This document shows, one piece after another, positions 41,979 to 51,013 of a stretch of 64,000 bases of DNA. Position numbers and translations under genes: made by a program. Each line of letters opens with the position of its first letter. The stretch's first letter is position 1. This DNA comes from BOG-908 sp964244615. GTDB lineage: Bacteria > Pseudomonadota > Alphaproteobacteria > Acetobacterales > Acetobacteraceae. The stretch spans positions 1 to 64,000 of the forward strand of contig CAXTJP010000001.1 in assembly GCA_964244615.1 (NCBI GenBank). Direction: 5' to 3'. The notes below the pieces were generated by a model, which had not been told where the DNA came from, searched no databases, and worked only from the letters and a program-made list of their open reading frames with translations.

Positions 41979-43241
41979 ATGAAGACCGACGTGATCATTA
42001 TCGGAGCAGGGCCTTTCGGGTTGTCGCTGGCGGCGATGCTGCGGGAACGCGGCGTGAACCACCGCATCTTCGGAACGCCGATGCATACCTGGCGCACGGC
42101 CATGCCCGCGGGGATGAACCTGAAATCGGAAGGCTTTGCCTCCGACCTCTACGGAGGCGGCGCCGGGCTGACCTTGCAAACCTATTGCGCCGCGCGCGGC
42201 ATTCCATACCGGGCCGCCGGACTGCCGGTGAAGCTGGACGTCTTCACAGCCTATGGCGAAGCCTTCCAGCGCGGCCTCGTGCCGCAGCTCGAGAAACGCC
42301 AGGTGGTGGGCGTGCAACGCGCGCCGGGCGGCTACGCCGTCGAGATCGAGGGCGGCGAGCAATGCCGGGCCACCCGCGTCGTGGTGGCGGCCGGCATCAC
42401 CCATTTCGCGCATCTCCCCGAGACGCTGCGCAGCCTGCCGCCCTCCCTCTGCGGCCATGCCTCGCGCTTTCCGGACCCGGCGCGCTTTGCCGGCCGGCGG
42501 CTGGCGGTGGTCGGTGCGGGTGCGTCGGCCACCGATTACGCGGCCCTTGCCGCAGAAGCGGGGGCGCAGGTCAGCATGATCGCGCGCGCGCCACGCGTGA
42601 ACTTCTTGCAGCCGCCCTCCGGCCGGCCGAGGAGCCTGGCGGAGAGCCTGGCGGCGCCGCAATCGGGTCTGGGACCGGGGTGGCGTTCACGCATGGCCAC
42701 GGACGCGCCGCTGGTGTTCCACCGCATGCCGGAGGCCTTTCGTCTGCTGGTGAACAAGCGCCATCTCGGCCCCGCCGGCGGCTGGTGGACCAGGGAGAGC
42801 ATCGAGCAACGGGTCGACCTGCGGTCCGGCACCAGCGTGGTGGCAGCCCATCGGGCCGGCGAGAGCGTGGCGCTGGATCTGCTGCACGCATCGGGGCAAA
42901 CCAGCCGCCATGTCGTGGACCACGTCGTTGCGGCCACCGGCTACCGTCCGGACCTGCAGCGCCTGACGTTTCTCTCGCCCGAGCTGCGATGCCTGCGAAC
43001 CGTGGCCGGCGCCCCGGCGCTGTCGTCCCAATTCGAATCATCGTCGCCCGGACTGCATTTCATCGGCCTGGCCTCGGTGCATGATTTCGGTCCGCTCGTG
43101 CGGTTTGCCTTCGGCGCCGATTTCTCGGCGAGCCGACTGTCGCGCTTCCTGGCCCGGCAGAGCCGTACCAGCGTGGCCGGCTACCGGGCGCCGTCCACCG
43201 TCGCCATCCCGGCCGACGCCATGGCCGGCGACCTCGCATGA
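41979..43241 (+). CDS. FAD/NAD(P)-binding oxidoreductase (flavin monooxygenase-like)
   Basis: A 420-residue flavoprotein with two dinucleotide-binding motifs: VIIIGAGPFGLSLAAML at the N-terminus for FAD, and LAVVGAGASATDYAALAAEAG near residue 170 for NAD(P)H. The arrangement and the ATGYRPDLQ motif near residue 325 resemble flavin-dependent N-hydroxylating or Baeyer-Villiger monooxygenases and lysine/ornithine hydroxylase relatives. It might oxidise an amino or thiol group of an intermediate made by the next genes. It lies 34 bases after the initiating transferase, and its stop overlaps the following start (ATGA). The substrate is unknown. Confidence 0.85.
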   Translation: MKTDVIIIGAGPFGLSLAAMLRERGVNHRIFGTPMHTWRTAMPAGMNLKSEGFASDLYGGGAGLTLQTYCAARGIPYRAAGLPVKLDVFTAYGEAFQRGLVPQLEKRQVVGVQRAPGGYAVEIEGGEQCRATRVVVAAGITHFAHLPETLRSLPPSLCGHASRFPDPARFAGRRLAVVGAGASATDYAALAAEAGAQVSMIARAPRVNFLQPPSGRPRSLAESLAAPQSGLGPGWRSRMATDAPLVFHRMPEAFRLLVNKRHLGPAGGWWTRESIEQRVDLRSGTSVVAAHRAGESVALDLLHASGQTSRHVVDHVVAATGYRPDLQRLTFLSPELRCLRTVAGAPALSSQFESSSPGLHFIGLASVHDFGPLVRFAFGADFSASRLSRFLARQSRTSVAGYRAPSTVAIPADAMAGDLA

Positions 43242-44554
43242 GGGCGGAGACGATCGTCCTGCACGAAGGCTGGAGCGGCGATCCCGAAACCCACGCCTGC
43301 GCGGTGCCGATCTACCAGACCGCCGCCTTCACCTTCGACAGCGCCGACCACGGCGCGGCGCTGTTCAACCTCGACGTTCCGGGCAACATCTATACCCGGA
43401 TCGGCAATCCGACTTCCGCGGTGCTCGAGGCGCGCCTGACGGCCCTCGAGGGCGGCGTGGGGGCGTTGACGACAAGTTCCGGCGCGGCGGCGATCCACTA
43501 CGCGCTGGACTGCCTCGTGCAGTCCGGCGACAACATCGTCTCCCTGCCGGAACTCTACGGCGCCACTTACACCCTGCTGGCCCATGTGATGCGCGCGCGC
43601 GGGGTGCAGGTGCGCTTCGCCGATTCCGACCGGGCGAATGACGTGGCCAGGCTGATCGACGAGCGGACACGCTGCGTCTACTGCGAAAGCGTCGGCAACC
43701 CGGCCGGCACCATCGCCGACCTCGCGACCCTGGCACGCGTGGCCCATGCCGGCGGCGTTCCGCTGATCGTGGACAACACGGTCGCCACCCCCATCCTGTT
43801 GCGCCCCATCGAGTTCGGCGCCGACGTGGTGGTGCATTCGCTGACCAAGTTCATCGGCGGCCACGGGACGTCGCTCGGCGGCGCCATCGTGGATGCCGGC
43901 AACTTCGACTGGGCGAGCCAGGGCGATCGCTTCGCGATGCTGGTCCAGCCAGAGCCCGCCTACCACAACGTGGTCTATACCGAGCAATTCGGCCGCGCGG
44001 CTTTCGTCGCGCGCTGCCGTACCGTGGGGCAGCGCAACACGGGGGCGACGCTGTCGCCGTTCAACGCCTTTCTCATCCTGCAGGGTCTGGAGACGTTGCC
44101 GTTGCGGATCGAGCGGCATGTGAGCAACGCGCGGGCGGTTGCGGTTTTCCTGCGCGGGCACCGGCATGTCGCGTGGGTGAACTACGCGGGCTTCGCCGAT
44201 TCGGTGCACAACGAGCGGCTTGTGGCGTATCTCGGCGGCCAGGCGCCGGCGCTGCTGACCTTCGGCGTGATCGGTGGTTGGGAGGCCGGCAAGCGCTTCC
44301 TCGATTCGCTGCGCATGTTCAAGCGGCTGGTGAACATGGGCGACGCGAAGTCGCTGGCCACGCATCCTGCGTCGACCACACACCGGCAGCTGTCGGGGCA
44401 GGAACTCGCACGGGCCGGGGTGGCGCCGGAGATGATCCGGCTGGCCATCGGACTCGAACACATCGATGACATCCTGGCGGATCTCGACCAGGCGCTGCGG
44501 CACTCGGCCGCGACGCCGGCCGTGCAACTGCTCGAAGACGCGTTCGCACAGTGA
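43238..44554 (+). CDS. PLP-dependent O-acetylhomoserine (thiol)-lyase homologue
   Basis: A 438-residue Cys/Met-metabolism PLP enzyme of the MetY/O-acetylhomoserine sulfhydrylase type. The PLP lysine is K204 in VHSLTKFIGGHG. Other conserved parts are YTRIGNPTSAVLEARLTALEG (split here as RIGNPTS and LEARLTALEG), SSGAAAIHYAL, and VDNTVATPILLRP. Housekeeping members make homocysteine from activated homoserine and sulfide. Here it sits in a polysaccharide operon next to a MetA homologue and a carrier protein, so a gamma-replacement reaction in a special pathway is more likely. Starts and stops overlap both neighbours by four bases. Confidence 0.9.
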   Translation: MRAETIVLHEGWSGDPETHACAVPIYQTAAFTFDSADHGAALFNLDVPGNIYTRIGNPTSAVLEARLTALEGGVGALTTSSGAAAIHYALDCLVQSGDNIVSLPELYGATYTLLAHVMRARGVQVRFADSDRANDVARLIDERTRCVYCESVGNPAGTIADLATLARVAHAGGVPLIVDNTVATPILLRPIEFGADVVVHSLTKFIGGHGTSLGGAIVDAGNFDWASQGDRFAMLVQPEPAYHNVVYTEQFGRAAFVARCRTVGQRNTGATLSPFNAFLILQGLETLPLRIERHVSNARAVAVFLRGHRHVAWVNYAGFADSVHNERLVAYLGGQAPALLTFGVIGGWEAGKRFLDSLRMFKRLVNMGDAKSLATHPASTTHRQLSGQELARAGVAPEMIRLAIGLEHIDDILADLDQALRHSAATPAVQLLEDAFAQ

Positions 44555-45507
44555 ACGTGCTCGCGCCCATCAGGCTGTGGCCACGTCACGACATCGAGGC
44601 CGGGCATGACCGGCCGCTGGTCATAGGATTGCTGAACAACGCGTCCGAGGCGGCGTTCCGCACGACCGAGCGCCAGTTCGCACGGCTGTTGAACAACGCG
44701 TCGCCGGGGCCGGCCGTCATCCTGCGCAGCTATGCCCTGCCGGAAATCCATCCCGACCCGATCGCCTGCCTGCGCCACAGCCACTCCCACCTCTCGATGG
44801 ACATGCTGCGCTGCGTGCCGCCCGACGGTCTCATCGTCAGCGGCGCAGAACCCGGCTCCGCCAGCCTGAAGGACGAGCCTTACTGGCGATCGCTGGTGGC
44901 GGTGCTGGACTGGGCACGCGCCGCGCGCTTGCCGACGATACTGTCCTGCCTGGCCGCCCATGCCGCCGTGTTGCACGCATCAGGCATCGAGCGGCGCCGG
45001 CTGGTGCGCAAATGCACCGGCATCTACCCGATCAGCGCGGCGGCAAACCACTGGCTGTTGCCCAAATTGGGGCCGAACCCCTGCATGCCGCACTCGCGCT
45101 GGCACGAGCTCGACGAGAGAGCCCTCGTCCAAGCCGGCTACGTGGTTCTCACGCGTTCGGCGCAGGCGGGGGTGGACATGTTCGCGTCACCCGACGAGGA
45201 CGCCTGGCTTTTTTTCAACGGGCACCCCGAATACGACGAGGACACGCTGATGAAGCAGTATCGGCGCGACATCGGGCAGTTCCTGCGGGGCGAGCGCGCG
45301 GACTATCCGGACCTGCCGTGCCAGGACATGGCGCCGGCGACGGCTCGCCGTCTTGCCATGGTGCGTCGGCTGGCGCTGGCCGGCCTGCCGACACGGGCCA
45401 TCGAGGCTTTCCCGGCGACGGAGCAGGCGGGAACGCCCGCCTGGCGGCAGATGGCGGCCGGCGTCGTCGGCAACTGGCTGATGAGGGTTCGTGACCGTGT
45501 GGCCTGA
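44551..45507 (+). CDS. Homoserine O-acyltransferase homologue (MetA/HTS family)
   Basis: A 318-residue protein of the MetA (homoserine O-succinyl/acetyltransferase) family, which has a glutamine-amidotransferase-like fold. The catalytic triad is preserved: C133 in LSCLAAHAA, H225 and E227 in GHPEYDED. Length and the CMPHSRWHEL segment also match MetA. It is clearly divergent (GLLNNASEAAFRTTERQF instead of the usual GLLNLMP...TE motif), so the acyl donor or acceptor may differ. It is coupled to the sulfhydrylase homologue before it (GTGA), which in methionine synthesis uses the product of MetA, so the two probably act in sequence. Confidence 0.85.
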   Translation: MNVLAPIRLWPRHDIEAGHDRPLVIGLLNNASEAAFRTTERQFARLLNNASPGPAVILRSYALPEIHPDPIACLRHSHSHLSMDMLRCVPPDGLIVSGAEPGSASLKDEPYWRSLVAVLDWARAARLPTILSCLAAHAAVLHASGIERRRLVRKCTGIYPISAAANHWLLPKLGPNPCMPHSRWHELDERALVQAGYVVLTRSAQAGVDMFASPDEDAWLFFNGHPEYDEDTLMKQYRRDIGQFLRGERADYPDLPCQDMAPATARRLAMVRRLALAGLPTRAIEAFPATEQAGTPAWRQMAAGVVGNWLMRVRDRVA

Positions 45508-46729
45508 AACCCCCGCCCTCGACTCCCGCCCGGCGACGGGCAGCCGGTTCTTGCCTGTCGTTCGGATGGCGTTTTGCACCGTGCTGGCGCGCGACGATGG
45601 CGGCGATGGCGACTTCTTCGACCTCGGCGGGGACTCGATCCTGGCGGTCGAACTGTTCCTGACGCTGCGTCGCCTGACGGGCATCGAGCTGCCGATCACC
45701 GCCATCTACGACGCATCCACCGTCGGCAGCCTGGCTGCACTTCTGGATGAGGGCGCGGTTGTCGGCCAGCGCTCCTGCGTGGTGGCGTTGCGGCCGGCGC
45801 GTGCCGGCTGCACCCTGCCCCCGCTCTTTGTGGTGCATGGCATGGGCGGGCTGGCGCTGACGTTCCGCGACATGGCGTCGCGCCTGGAAGACGGCCGCGC
45901 CGTCTATGGCATCGAACCGCAGGGACTGGACGGCACGCAAACCCCCTTGGAAACGGTCGAGTCGATGGCGGCGCTGTACCTCGACGCGGTTCGCGCCATC
46001 CAGCCCTGCGGCCCCTATGCCTTCGCCGGCTACTCCTTCGGCGGCCTGGTGGCCTTCGAGATGGCGTGCAGGCTGCACGAGCAGGGCTGCGTCGTCGAAC
46101 CGCTCATCCTGCTGGACAGCTTCTCGCATCCGCAGCGCTGGCCGATGGACGCCCGCCTGTACGCGCTGCGTTCGCTGCTGCCGACCTATCTCTCGGGCGG
46201 AGCCGTTCGGCGGCTGCTCGACTATTACGTCCGTCGCATCCGGGCGCTGCCGAAGGCCTCGGTTCCCGCCTACCTGGCGGGTGCCCTGTTGCGGGCCGTG
46301 CGGTCGCCCCTCGATGTCGGGCGAGCGGGGTTTGCGACGCGCATGGCAGCCTCGGCGCAGCGTTATGCGCCGCCCGACACGGCCGAAACGGCGCTGCCGG
46401 CCTTGGCACAGGTGACACGCGCCTGCCATCGCGCGTTCCGCGCCTATGCACCCGGCTACCTTCCCGGGCCGTTGACGATCGTCAAGGCGGAGCAGGAGGA
46501 TTTCCTGCCGTTCTCGCCAAGGCTGGTCTGGCGACGTCATTGCCTGCGCGTCACAGTCAGGCGCGTGCCGGGCGGCCACCAGCGTCTCGTCCGCCTGGGC
46601 TCGGCATCGCTCGCGGCCGAACTGTCCGCCTGCCTGGCGGCAGCAGCGGACGAGGCCGGCTCGGCAGCGATGCCCGATCGGACCGCGCTGCCAGCGGCCA
46701 CCGGCTGGCCCGCCGGCCAGTGCGCATGA
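45491..46729 (+). CDS. Carrier-protein / thioesterase didomain protein (NRPS-like)
   Basis: A 412-residue protein. Residues ~20-90 form a phosphopantetheine-binding carrier domain with DFFDLGGDSILAVEL; S49 takes the arm. Residues ~108-390 form a type I thioesterase: FVVHGMGG, the nucleophile S182 in GYSFGGLVAFE, and the histidine in VPGGHQRL. This is the end module of a nonribosomal peptide synthetase without the condensation and adenylation parts. The separate AMP-ligase gene next door could load it. The GTG at 45491 overlaps the MetA-like gene by 17 bases, so expression is coupled. Confidence 0.9.
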   Translation: MTVWPETPALDSRPATGSRFLPVVRMAFCTVLARDDGGDGDFFDLGGDSILAVELFLTLRRLTGIELPITAIYDASTVGSLAALLDEGAVVGQRSCVVALRPARAGCTLPPLFVVHGMGGLALTFRDMASRLEDGRAVYGIEPQGLDGTQTPLETVESMAALYLDAVRAIQPCGPYAFAGYSFGGLVAFEMACRLHEQGCVVEPLILLDSFSHPQRWPMDARLYALRSLLPTYLSGGAVRRLLDYYVRRIRALPKASVPAYLAGALLRAVRSPLDVGRAGFATRMAASAQRYAPPDTAETALPALAQVTRACHRAFRAYAPGYLPGPLTIVKAEQEDFLPFSPRLVWRRHCLRVTVRRVPGGHQRLVRLGSASLAAELSACLAAAADEAGSAAMPDRTALPAATGWPAGQCA

Positions 46730-48273
46730 TGCCGTGTCCCACGCTGGACGGGGGCGATGCCGCGGCGCTGCTGCGGACCTTGCCGGACAGCATTTCCGAG
46801 ATGCTGGCGGCATCGGTGCGGGAGGGGCCGCACCGGTTGGCCGTCACCGACGAGACTGGTCGCTGGACATACGCGGACCTTGCCGCCGGCGTGGACGCAG
46901 CGATGGCCGTATTGGCAGAAAACGGGCTCGGCAGCGGCATGCGGGTGCTGCTGCTGGGCGAGAACCGCCGCGCGACGGTGGCCATGCTGTTGGCCGTGCT
47001 GGCAGCGGGGGCCTGGGCCGTGCCGCTCAATCCCAGGATGGCGCAGGCGGAGCTCGACGGCATACGCGATCATGCCGACGCGTTCATGGCGGTGTACTGC
47101 CTGGACGAAGCGCCGCAGGTGCGCGCGCATGCCGCGCGTTACGGCGCGGACCTGATCGACGTGCCGGGCGTGGGCAGGATCGGCCTCGAACGGATCGGCG
47201 GCGGCGATCAGGTGGCGGCAGCCAACGGACGCGTGGCCGTCCTGATCTACACGTCCGGCAGTTCCGGCACGCCGAAGGGCGTGATGCTGACGCACCGCAA
47301 CCTGTTGTTCATGGCAGCCGCGTCGGGTGCGGTACGGACGCTGGGGCCGGCCGACCGGCTTTACCTCGTGCTGCCGCTTTCGCATATCGTGGGGCTTGCG
47401 GTGATCCTGCTGGGCGGCCTGTTGCATGGCGCCACGGTGCAGCTTGCTTCACAGTTCCGGCCGCGCGAACTGTTCCGCGCGTTGGCGGAGGACGGCGTCA
47501 CCATCCTGCTCGGCACGCCGGCGCTGCTGACGTTCCTGCTGGACCATGCGCGGACGCGGCCCGCGCCCTCGACACCGCGGCTGCGTATCGTGTCGGTCTC
47601 CGGCGCGCCGCTGGACCAGGCCACCAAGGTGCGCGCCGAAGCCCTGTTCGGGCTGACCCTGCATCATGGCTACGGCATTACCGAATGCGCGCCCACCATC
47701 GCCCAGACACGCCCCGAGGCGCCGCGGTCCGACTGCTCGGTCGGCCGTCTGCTGCCGGGGATGCAGGCGCGCCTGGTCGACCCGGCCTCCGGCCTGGCGG
47801 CGCGCGACACCGGCGAACTGCACGTGCGGGGGCCAAACATCATGCTCGGCTACTTCCGCGCGGAGGAGGAGACCGCGCGCCTGTTGGATCGGGACGGCTG
47901 GTTCAACACCGGCGACCTCGCGCGCGTCGAGGACGGACATCTGTTCATCGTCGGCCGCACCAAGGAGATGGTGATCCGCTTCGGGTTCAACGTCTATCCG
48001 GCTGAGATCGAGGCCGTGCTGGTAACGCATCCGGGCGTCAGGGCCTGCGCGGTCGTCGGGCACAGCGATGGCGGCGAGGAGCAACTGATCGCGTTCGTCG
48101 AACCGCTTCCCGGTCGGGACGTGACCGCGGAGAGGCTGATGCGTCACGCGGCTGAGCATCTGGCCTCCTACAAGCGCCCGAGCCGGCTGGTGCTGCTGCC
48201 CGCCTTGCCGATGACACTCTCCGGCAAGGTGCGGAAGTCGGAGCTGATGCAGCTCGCCTGCGTGCCCGCGTGA
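46726..48273 (+). CDS. AMP-forming acyl/aminoacyl ligase (ANL superfamily)
   Basis: A 515-residue adenylating enzyme. The phosphate loop is YTSGSSGTPKG (175-185), followed by GYGITECAP, GWFNTGDLARVEDGHLFIVG, and the C-terminal LTLSGKVRKSE-type lysine (LSGKVRKSEL). It resembles long-chain acyl-CoA ligases and stand-alone adenylation enzymes. Given the carrier protein encoded just before it (ATGA overlap), it may activate a carboxylic acid and load it on that carrier, but CoA ligation is equally possible. The substrate pocket cannot be read with confidence. Confidence 0.9.
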   Translation: MMPCPTLDGGDAAALLRTLPDSISEMLAASVREGPHRLAVTDETGRWTYADLAAGVDAAMAVLAENGLGSGMRVLLLGENRRATVAMLLAVLAAGAWAVPLNPRMAQAELDGIRDHADAFMAVYCLDEAPQVRAHAARYGADLIDVPGVGRIGLERIGGGDQVAAANGRVAVLIYTSGSSGTPKGVMLTHRNLLFMAAASGAVRTLGPADRLYLVLPLSHIVGLAVILLGGLLHGATVQLASQFRPRELFRALAEDGVTILLGTPALLTFLLDHARTRPAPSTPRLRIVSVSGAPLDQATKVRAEALFGLTLHHGYGITECAPTIAQTRPEAPRSDCSVGRLLPGMQARLVDPASGLAARDTGELHVRGPNIMLGYFRAEEETARLLDRDGWFNTGDLARVEDGHLFIVGRTKEMVIRFGFNVYPAEIEAVLVTHPGVRACAVVGHSDGGEEQLIAFVEPLPGRDVTAERLMRHAAEHLASYKRPSRLVLLPALPMTLSGKVRKSELMQLACVPA

Positions 48274-48307
48274 GGACGTTTCGCGGCCGGCCCCGGCGAG
48301 CGCGGGC

Positions 48308-49639
48308 ATGACACCGCCGCCGAGCATGGGGGCTGCCACGCCGTTGGCATTGGCACGAACGGCCCCGGCCGCGAGCGAAGTCTCAACGACGAGGCAGCGC
48401 CGTGGCCCTGTGGATGGCACGCCAGGCCAGCCCGGCTCCACGCCCGCCGACAGGCTCGCCTGGCTGGATGCCATGCGGCTGCTCACCATGGTCGAGATCC
48501 TGGGCTTTCACTGGCTGAGAACGTGCCAGGAGAACGGCAGCTTCGGACTGACCTGGTCGCCAGGATACGAGGACGTGGGCAGGGGATTGCACCAGATCGG
48601 TTACTTGCTGACCGACCAGACGGGTTTGTCGGCAGCGTCGTTCTGCAACAACCTGATCGGCCTTGTTTTCGGCTATGGCTGGGAGGCGGTGAACGTGTTC
48701 GTGATGCTGAGCGGCATCGGCCTGGCGCTCAGCTACCGTCGCGGCACGGCTCTGCGGCCCTGGTATGCGCGGCGATACCGACGCATTCTCGTGCCGTACT
48801 ACCTGGCCTGCTTTCCGCTGATACTCGCAGCCGAAATGCTCAGGCAGGTCGGCAGCGGGCGTCCGGGCATGCTCGGTCATCTCGCCGCCAAGCTCACCGT
48901 CAAGAACCTGCCCGATCCGCTGGGCATCGAACTGGCCAAGCACCTGGTCCTGATCGACCCGCGGCAGTTTCTCGGCATCATCGACTTCTTCTCGCCGGCC
49001 TGGTGGTTCTTGCCGCCGATCCTGTTCGCCTACCTGCTGTTTCCAGGCCTCGTCTGGTTGTTCGACCGCCTGGGTGCTGCTCCCGTGCTGGCGGCGGCGT
49101 TCGTCATCTCACTGTCGGCGTACGAGCTCACCCATTTCGGCCTGCTGCCCGAGCACGGCTGGTACTTCGTGGCGCTGCACGAATGCTTCGACTTCAACCT
49201 TGCGATCTGGGTGGGCCTTCGTCTGCGCAGCGATGGCGGCCGGGCGCACATCGCGCGTTGGCTGCGCTCGCCCACGGCTTTGGCGATCGGCGCGGCCGCT
49301 TTCGTGGCCGGCAACGTGTTGAGCTGGTTTTCGCCGACGCATTTCGTCGCCAGCTGCGTGTTCGCGCCCGGGCTTGCGATCCTGTTGGGCTGGATGTCGA
49401 TCCATCTGACCCGCCTGCACTGGACGGCTGGCGCAGCCCGGAGGTGGGACACGTATTTCATCTATCTTCTGCACCAGTGGATCGCCTTTCCTCTTGTGCT
49501 TGCCACCGCGCTGCTGGCTGGTCCGTTGGCCCATTCCGTCGGCTTCGCGGCAGGAATGCTGGCCTATCTCTGCCTCGTGCTGCTCGTGGTGGCCGTGTTT
49601 TCCCGGACAGTGGCGTACCTGCCTGCAGCTTTGCGGTAA
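48308..49639 (+). CDS. Membrane acyltransferase (acyltransferase 3-like)
   Basis: A 443-residue multi-span protein with a ~45-residue hydrophilic N-terminus, then RLAWLDAMRLLTMVEILGFHWL (split: LDAMRLLTMVEILGFHWL), EAVNVFVMLSGIGLALSYRR, YARRYRRILVPYYLAC and YFIYLLHQWIAFPLVL. These are the blocks of the acyltransferase 3 superfamily, including the histidine after the first block. It lies 34 bases after the ligase and probably transfers the group made by the preceding genes, or a plain acyl group, to the polysaccharide. Confidence 0.85.
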   Translation: MTPPPSMGAATPLALARTAPAASEVSTTRQRRGPVDGTPGQPGSTPADRLAWLDAMRLLTMVEILGFHWLRTCQENGSFGLTWSPGYEDVGRGLHQIGYLLTDQTGLSAASFCNNLIGLVFGYGWEAVNVFVMLSGIGLALSYRRGTALRPWYARRYRRILVPYYLACFPLILAAEMLRQVGSGRPGMLGHLAAKLTVKNLPDPLGIELAKHLVLIDPRQFLGIIDFFSPAWWFLPPILFAYLLFPGLVWLFDRLGAAPVLAAAFVISLSAYELTHFGLLPEHGWYFVALHECFDFNLAIWVGLRLRSDGGRAHIARWLRSPTALAIGAAAFVAGNVLSWFSPTHFVASCVFAPGLAILLGWMSIHLTRLHWTAGAARRWDTYFIYLLHQWIAFPLVLATALLAGPLAHSVGFAAGMLAYLCLVLLVVAVFSRTVAYLPAALR

Positions 49640-49654
49640 GCGACGCCACGGCGA

Positions 49655-51013
49655 TCAGAGAAAGGTGCTGGCCGTCTGTTCAAGCGGCCGCCGGGAGAGA
49701 GCGGCGTGCTTGGGGCCGGCGTCCACCATGCCGACATGCTTGGCCCTCCAGCGGGCGAGCATACGCGCCAGCAATCCACGGTCGGGCCACGGCAGACGCA
49801 CCAGTTCGGCCAGCAAGCGCGGATCGTCCCAGGGGACGTCATGGAAGGCTTCGTGCAGGGCCGGCATGGTCGGGTCCTGCCGCCAGGCCTGGGGGAACAA
49901 CGCGATCGTCTTGTTGACCGTCGACGGTTCGCTCGACACGGCGAGGCCGGTCATCGTGCCTGCCAAAGCCGACATGGGATCGCATCCCACCCCCAGGGCC
50001 AAGGATGCCAGCGGCGTGCTTCTGCCGTTCAACTCGATGAGATGTGCCCGGCCGGTGGCGGATTCCACGATGAAATCCAGGCCGCAAAACCCCGACAGGC
50101 CGAGCTGCCCGACGAGTTGCTCCGCCATGTCGCGCATCTCGGCGTTGTCGGTGACCTGCACCACGGTGGACGCACCGACTTCGGTTCTTGCCTTGAGGAC
50201 GTTGACGTATATGCCGCCCAGCACACGCCCTCGCCTGCAGGACACCACGCAGTTTGCCGGATGACCCTCGACGTACCGTTGCAAACTGACGCGCGGCACG
50301 GCACGGGAAAGACAAGGCAGCACGTGAAACGCGTCGCGGTCGACAAGCAAGCGTTTGAGGGCGCGCACGACCGGCAACGGCCGCGACAGCTTTTCGAAGG
50401 CTGCCTCGGCCTGGGCGGCGCTTCGAACGACCACCACACCCAGACCGCCCCAGGTCCCGTCCACCTTCATCACAGCCGCCGCGCCCAGCGCTTCGAACGC
50501 AACGCCGGCAGACGCGGCCGAGTTGACCTCCAACGTCTCAGGCGCACGCAGCCCGGCCGATCGCGCACAGCGTATGAGTTCGACCCGGCTGTCCACGATC
50601 GGGAAGCTCGCGGGAGAGCCCAGGGAACGCTCGAGAATATCGCGCCGATGTGTATCGGACCGTTCGTAGAGGCAGTGGAGATGCGACAGCGCCCGGTCGT
50701 CGCACGGCACCACCAGATCGGGTCTCGCTGTCCCGATCGCCTTGCCAAGCGAACCGATGGGACGCACTGCAGAATAACGATGCAGCCGGTGCACGCCCCG
50801 GGTCTTGTAAAGCGGATGTCCGACCGGGCAAACCGCCTCGACGCGAAACCCCAGTTTGTTGAACCGCGCGGCCATGCGTGCAGCAAACGCCCACCATACC
50901 GTCGTGGTGAGAAGGACGGTCGGCACTTTCGCTCCGACATGCAACAGGTCGCCACCGTGCGGTAGGTCCAGTTGCGCGTGCAGGTGTGCGAGCGAGCTCG
51001 AAAGCGAAGTCAT
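49655..51013 (-). CDS. ATP-grasp family carboxylate-amine ligase
   Basis: A 452-residue ATP-grasp enzyme of unknown substrate. The ATP-grasp core spans about residues 125-350: VMKVDGTWGGLGVVVVRS is the flexible ATP loop, and GLDFIVESATGRAHLIELNG ends with the metal-binding E and N (LIELNGR). Such enzymes form amide or peptide-like bonds through an acylphosphate. It is convergent with the carrier-protein operon, ending 15 bases from the acyltransferase stop. The ATG at 51013 is preferred; an upstream start at 51178 would add 55 arginine-rich residues. Confidence 0.8.
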   Translation of the reverse strand: MTSLSSSLAHLHAQLDLPHGGDLLHVGAKVPTVLLTTTVWWAFAARMAARFNKLGFRVEAVCPVGHPLYKTRGVHRLHRYSAVRPIGSLGKAIGTARPDLVVPCDDRALSHLHCLYERSDTHRRDILERSLGSPASFPIVDSRVELIRCARSAGLRAPETLEVNSAASAGVAFEALGAAAVMKVDGTWGGLGVVVVRSAAQAEAAFEKLSRPLPVVRALKRLLVDRDAFHVLPCLSRAVPRVSLQRYVEGHPANCVVSCRRGRVLGGIYVNVLKARTEVGASTVVQVTDNAEMRDMAEQLVGQLGLSGFCGLDFIVESATGRAHLIELNGRSTPLASLALGVGCDPMSALAGTMTGLAVSSEPSTVNKTIALFPQAWRQDPTMPALHEAFHDVPWDDPRLLAELVRLPWPDRGLLARMLARWRAKHVGMVDAGPKHAALSRRPLEQTASTFL

